Assembly (NCBI RefSeq): GCF_019703515.2
Contig: NC_059379.1
Span: 20,827,380 to 20,891,379 of the forward strand
Source of the DNA: Myxocyprinus asiaticus
Lineage: Eukaryota > Chordata > Actinopteri > Cypriniformes > Catostomidae
Length of the DNA: 64,000 bases
Reading direction: 5' to 3'
Numbering within the stretch: the stretch's first letter is position 1; the number at the start of each line of letters is the position of its first letter. The notes under the pieces were generated by a model. That model was not told where the DNA came from. It saw only the letters and a program-made list of their open reading frames with translations, and did no database searches. This document shows positions 59,992 through 64,000 of this stretch, one piece after another. The position numbers and the translations under genes are program-made.

Positions 59992-60284
59992 TGTGGCGAG
60001 CAGGGCGGGGCAGAGCGCATCTGGGCAGAGCGAGGCCGGGAAGATAAGTGGTGAATGAGGTCCACCTGTGTGCCACACCAGTCTTGTGTTCTAGTGAGGA
60101 GCGGCGGGAGTATTTAAGGAGAGGAGACAGAGGCAGATGAGAGAGAGAGAGAGATGCACAAAGCCTGTTTGTGTGTGTCTTTTTATGTTTTTGTTTTGTT
60201 ACACGCTGAAAAGTGTTTATTAAATGTTTACGTATTTGTCAAGCCAGTCCCAGCTTCCTCTTTTGCCATCTTTTAATTTTTACA
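59992..60284 (+). repeat. LTR, 5' copy (U3-R-U5)
   Basis: Starts TGTGGCGAGCAGGGCGGGGC and ends TTTTTACA (TG..CA rule). Contains a TATA-like TATTTAA at 60111-60117. It is preceded by TCCAC (59987-59991), which recurs after the second LTR. A primer-binding site follows one base later. Confidence 0.8.
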
Positions 60285-60285
60285 T

Positions 60286-60303
60286 TGGTGCCGAAACCCG
60301 GGA
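60286..60303 (+). promoter_or_regulatory. Primer-binding site complementary to tRNA-Phe
   Basis: TGGTGCCGAAACCCGGGA is the exact complement of the tRNA-Phe 3' end as I know it (..TCCCGGGTTTCGGCA plus CCA). It sits one base after the LTR terminus, where LTR retrotransposons and retroviruses prime minus-strand DNA synthesis. Confidence 0.75.
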
Positions 60304-60920
60304 TTCCTTTAGGGTCTTCCTTCTCCTCGTCTTTCTTCTATTCCTCCACTTTGGCCTTTTCCTTCATTTCCTCCTGCTTACGGTCAACTCTTCATCTTTC
60401 TTCCACTCACACTCCTCATCTGTGTGTTTGTATGCTGCTCTCACGATATCACTACGCTTGTCAAAGAGAGGCTGATACAGTGTGGCGTATTTCCATTCCA
60501 GTTCGTGGACTTCATAAAACTTTGCTTCAATATGGGTGCATTTGACCTTGAGGTTTTTAAGGGCATTAACGCGTTGCTTCACCACCTTTGGTAAGCTCTC
60601 CATGTATCCTGAGGAAGATTCCACAAACCCATCCAACCTCTCCAGCAGTGCCAAGAGGATCTGTGGATTTTGCATCATCTGCATCGTCAGCTGATGTGCT
60701 TACCTGTTATTTTCCCCAGTCTCCTCTTCCTCCAACTCTTCAACATCCTCCATATCTGCCGGGTCAATTTCAGTCTGCTCTTTATCGACAAGAACTGCCA
60801 TTTTGTTTCACTGTTATTTCCAAGAGTCCGATATGAGAAGCGATGCATCTGAGGAAGAGATGCTGCTGTGCAGTGGACAGCGCGATACAGCGCTAAAAAG
60901 GGCAGTTGGAGATGCTGGTT
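60296..60920 (-). pseudogene. Intronless NAP1-like (nucleosome assembly protein) cDNA between two LTRs
   Basis: From the minus-strand ATG at 60801 the frame reads MAVLVDKEQTEIDPADMEDV, then an acidic stretch. A stop follows at 60702-60700, and then QLTMQMMQNPQILLALLERL, VVKQRVNALKNLKVKCTHIE and YATLYQPLFDKRSDIV in the same frame. A frameshift after EECEWKKDEE moves the remainder (KEKAKVEE, KKDEEKEDPKGIP) to another frame. It ends within the PBS. This matches the N-terminal 40% of NAP1L1/NAP1L4-type histone H2A-H2B chaperones, whose genes have introns across this span; none are present. Sequence 60802-60920 is probably its 5' UTR. It lies antisense to the LTRs. Non-functional. NAP1L1 versus NAP1L4 is not resolved. 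Confidence 0.85.
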
Positions 60921-61070
60921 CGAGAGAGAGAGATGCACACGGCCGCGCTGCATGTGTGTCTGTGTGTCTTTATGTTTTATGTTGTTTCAAGTTCATTTAT
61001 TTCATTCAACTTTACGTTGACTGTTCAGCCGGTTTCCGCCTCCTCCTTGCCCATCCTGAACCCCATTACA
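60921..61070 (+). repeat. LTR, 3' copy, lacking U3
   Basis: GAGAGAGAGAGATGCACAC through CCCCATTACA is related to 60141-60284 of the first LTR (shared GAGATGCACA, TGTGTGTCT, TTTATGTTTT, CCTC..TTGCCCATC and TTACA order), with many differences. It starts where the R region of the first LTR would begin, about 25-30 bases after its TATA box. It is followed directly by TCCAC (61071-61075). Confidence 0.65.
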
Positions 61071-61644
61071 TCCACGTACCTGTGTTTAACAACATGCCAT
61101 TCCGCGATAAATTGATGCACATTTTAAAATACCATATCGGTTTAAACTAGAGACTCTAGGCTTTCGACTCAAACAGGTATTAGTGTGAAAACTTAAGCTG
61201 GTTTCTTACCAGATGTAGTTTTTTTGCTGTTTCTCCGAAAGACAAACTTGGCTGAGATTGGCACCATGTTGTTTTGTCACATGACTCGGTGCGCTGAAAG
61301 TTTAACCCTTTAATAACAGCCTAGAGTCTCCTGAACTAAGATCAGTTGGTTTAAATAATTTTTTATTAAGCATAGCCTATAGCGAAGCCAAAACGTAATG
61401 TCCACACATGTGGATGCAGGGTCTCACAAGGTTAAATTATGTGACTATACTTTTAAAACACTGTGTATTTCAACATTTATGGATTGGCCCCATTCACTTC
61501 CATTGTAAGTGCCTTTAATGTTTCTGTGATTTTTGCAATTACTTTTTTAATAAACAAGGGACCAGTTGAAATAATTTTTGTGGTAATCAACATTATGCCA
61601 CAAACGTTGTGACTTGTATTGAACCTGGAACATTCCTTTAAGCC

Positions 61645-61860
61645 AGGACTTTTCAAACCGTGGACCACGGACCCCCAGGCTGCAAGGGGGTGCTAGTAAG
61701 TCCATGTAAAGTTTTTTCTTGGGGGGTGGGGTGGTCAGGATGATTAAAAAAAAAAAAAAGCTTTTTTTTTTAAGTAAGCAAATGTGAAAGTGTCACCATT
61801 TAAGCTGAAGTACAGAAATTCAAACAGGAGCACTATGTGCGTAAGTCAACTAAAGTGAGT
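61645..61860. repeat. Fragment of a TTTTCAAAC-type hAT-like repeat with A/T runs
   Basis: CAGGACTTTTCAAACCGTGG and ACCACGGACCCCC resemble the ends of old fish hAT-like elements. No partner end seen. Confidence 0.4.
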
Positions 61861-62154
61861 CGAATGATCGAAAAATGCTGCAGAAAGTGGTGAAGGCAAC
61901 TCAATTCATCATAGGCTGCAAGCTATCAAACCTACAGGACATTTACTCTGACAGATGCCTCAAAAAGGCCAGGTCTATCGTAGGAGATACCAGTCATCAT
62001 CCCAGCTATAAGTTGATCTCTTACCTTCAGGCACACAGTACAGAATTATTCCATACCAATCAAACAGACTTAGAAACTGTTTTTATCTGAAGGTGATTTG
62101 ACTGCTAAACAGCCACAGCCTTTCTGAATCTTTCCAAATATGGTTATATTTTTC

Positions 62155-62189
<35 letters not shown>

Positions 62190-62430
62190 GTATATTGAGT
62201 ATCATATTTACACTTCTACATTGTAGCTTTTCTAAAGTGTGCTCTACTTTATGTTTTCATTAAATGTTTAAATGTTTGTTTTAACCTTAAATTCTTCAAC
62301 TTTTAATTTGGATTTTTCTTCTTTCTTCTGCATGGAGCTTGCAGATAATGCATTTCATTGCCTGCATTTACTGCAGTGTGCTGTATTGTTGTGCATTTGA
62401 TAAATAAAGTAAACTTGTAACACTTGTAAC
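61861..62430 (+). pseudogene. L2/Rex-like LINE 3' fragment
   Basis: On the plus strand: MLQKVVKATQFIIGCKLSNL and QDIYSDRCLKKARSIVGDTS match the C-terminal block of fish LINE reverse transcriptase proteins (compare LQRVV..PSLQEIYTRRCVKKA in the 63-kb copy). It runs into a 3' UTR with (TTTA)n at about 62157-62190 and ends in GATAAATAAAGTAAACTTGT with tandem ACTTGTAAC units. Confidence 0.75.
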
Positions 62431-62811
62431 TTGTAAACTCGTGAGTCATGAAGAACTGCAGAGAACATGCAAGTTGGCACTATTCGCAGGATTTTGATCA
62501 GTTAAACACCCTAAAAGTTAAACTTCTTTGAAAACAATGCAGTTGTATAACAACGCTTATAAATGTTGTTTTGGTGGTGACAAAAGGGATGGAACACCCA
62601 CTCACTGTTTCAATCACACTTACAGACTAATTTTCCCTTTCGTGGCAGATTGAATGTACTCTCATTGTAAAGGTGCACTCGGTAATTTTTTGCCCATTAA
62701 AAAAGATTTACCCCTAAAGAAATTAATTTTGAAATATATGAAATCATGAATGCCCACATGAGATGAGAACTCTAGTCATATCAGTAACCTTATAAAAGTG
62801 CTTTTATTCTC
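62431..62811. other. Non-coding stretch
   Basis: No gene or element recognised. Confidence 0.5.
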
Positions 62812-63088
62812 AAATCAAATCACTTTATTGTCACACAGCCATATACACAAGTGCAATGGTGTGTGAAATTCTTGGGTGCAGTTTCGATCAACATAGCAGT
62901 CGTGATAGTGATGAGACATATACCAATTTACAATAACATCAAATTAACACAGCACAATTTAAACATCTGATATACACATAATTACACTCAACAGTATACA
63001 AATAATAACATACACTGTATAGTATACAATACACACTATATAGATAAACATTATTCAATAAAAATAAAAAATAAAAATATATAAAAAA

Positions 63089-63125
<37 letters not shown>

Positions 63126-64000
63126 ACAGTATTGTACTGTATTGACATTCAGGCTGTCGGTTGATAGTCAGTTGTTAAGAGAGAATATAATATAATAATA
63201 ATATAATTTATGACAGTCCGGTGTGAGATATAAGAGTAAGGGTAATAAAGTGCAGTGCTGATGTATTTGATCGTGGGAGATCAAGAGTTCAGAAGTCTGA
63301 TTGCTTGGGGGAAGAAGCTGTCATGGAGTCGGCTGGTGCGGGTCCTGATGCTGCGATACCGCCTAGCAGTGAGAACAGTCCATGGCTCGGGTGGCTGGAG
63401 TCTCTGATGATCCTCCGAGCTTTTTTCACGCACCGCCTTGTATATATTTCCTGAAGGGAGGGAAGCTCACCTCCGATGATGTGTCTGGCAGTTCGCACCA
63501 CCCTTTGCAGTGCTTTGCGGTTGTGGGCTGTGCTATTGCCGTACCAGGCGGAGATGCAGCCAGTCAGGATGCTCTCTACAGTGCAGGTGTAGAACCATGT
63601 GAGGATGTGGCGGTTCATTCCAAACTTCCTCAGCCGTCTCAGGAAGAAGAGGCACTGATGAGCCTTCTTCACAACGACTTCAGTGTGGATGGACCATGTG
63701 AGTTCCTCAGTGATGTGGACACCCAGGAACTTGAAGCTGCTGACTCTCTCCACTGGTGCTCCATTGATGGTGATGGGGCTGTGTTCTCTGTCTTTTCTTC
63801 TGAAGTCCACCACAAGCTCCTTTGTCTTACTGACGTTGAGGGAGAGGTTGTGCTCCTGACATCAGTGTGTCAGAGTGTGCACCTCCTCTCTGTAGGCTGT
63901 TTCATCATTGTCAGTGATCAGACCTACCACCATCGTGTCATCAGCAAACTTAATGATGGCATTGGAGCTATGTGTTGCCACACAGTCATGTGTGTACAGG
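62812..64000 (-). pseudogene. L2-clade LINE, copy 3 (3' part, runs off the window)
   Basis: Plus-strand start TCAAATCACTTTATTGTCAC is the inverted 3' end. A minus-strand 174-codon tract (63813-63289) has [20 protein letters not shown] and [20 protein letters not shown]. It is almost identical to 37085-38290, including the internal (TA)n. The ORF continues beyond 64000 with a stop near 63862 (DVRSTTS-like change). Copy is incomplete here. Confidence 0.88.

Larger units (their letters stand above)
59454..61430. mobile_element. TTAA-flanked MITE 'B' (piggyBac-like), split by an LTR insertion
   Basis: Flanked by TTAA on both sides. The ends CCTCCTGAGACC and (inverted) CCTTGTGAGACC form terminal repeats. 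Subterminal palindromes occur at about 59572-59590 (GTCCACATATGTGGAC) and near 61399 (GTCCACACATGTGGA). TTAA targets are diagnostic of the piggyBac superfamily, so membership is inferred. No transposase. Confidence 0.65.
59255..61640. mobile_element. Palindromic DNA element 'A', interrupted copy (outermost nest level)
   Basis: The left part 59255-59450 (TTAACATGATTTTAGTGTAA through TTTTAGCACATATAATGTTT) and right part 61435-61640 (ATGTGACTATACTTTTAAAA, GGATTGGCCCCATTCACTTC, CAACATTATGCCACAAACGT) are consecutive pieces of one family. They are separated by 2 kb of later insertions. Confidence 0.65.

Noticed and set aside
60364..60684. Functional NAP1-like protein
   Set aside because: In-frame stop at 60702-60700 upstream, a frameshift near 60390, loss of the C-terminal 60%, and no promoter in the coding direction.
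61480..61560. Conserved exon candidate
   Set aside because: GGCCCCATTCACTTCCATTG is a dispersed-element sequence shared with 48070-48110 in inverse orientation.

Overview
This is eukaryotic nuclear DNA from a ray-finned fish, most likely a cyprinid-like teleost. Vertebrate genes are split by short GT-AG introns, and the intervening sequence is dense with fish-type mobile elements: L2 and L1 LINEs, Sleeping-Beauty-like Tc1, V-SINE-like SINEs, hAT-like elements and palindromic MITEs. Microsatellites are also common. The organism call is inference from gene and repeat content; no species marker was seen.

Layout. 0-6 kb: a terminal exon of a multicopy fish gene family (666-962), MITEs, a SINE fragment and a 31-bp minisatellite (about 4.26-5.02 kb). 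6.2-16.7 kb: a complete zcchc4 gene on the + strand (12 coding exons, 453 codons, every junction in phase). Its large fifth intron holds a complete TRIM-like coiled-coil/PRY-SPRY gene on the - strand, a composite Tc1 scar and a MITE. 19.0-24.9 kb: a complete mfsd8 gene on the - strand (12 exons, 508 codons, all in phase), with two hAT-like insertions in its introns. 25-40 kb: a repeat-rich block with a SINE, a full-span but dead L1, and fragments of other LINEs. 41.1-46.1 kb: a second SPRY gene on the - strand (10 exons, 452 codons), with N-terminal helical-repeat exons and no RING or B-box. 46.8-52.2 kb: a fold-back element, an old palindromic element and a second, internally deleted L1. 54.2-57.1 kb: decayed remains of a capg-like gelsolin-family gene on the - strand, with an L2 copy inside. 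59.2-61.7 kb: a three-level nest of mobile elements. The innermost is a small LTR-flanked unit containing an intronless, antisense NAP1-like cDNA. 62.8-64 kb: an L2 copy running off the window.

The genes are individually regulated eukaryotic loci and there is no operon logic. zcchc4 encodes the 28S rRNA m6A methyltransferase and mfsd8 a lysosomal membrane transporter. The two SPRY genes are probably protein-interaction or ubiquitin-pathway scaffold proteins of uncertain target. The most unusual object is the LTR-NAP1 chimera at 59992-61070. It has a 5-bp target duplication, a tRNA-Phe primer-binding site, and a junction at which the primer-binding-site sequence and the NAP1 coding sequence share bases.
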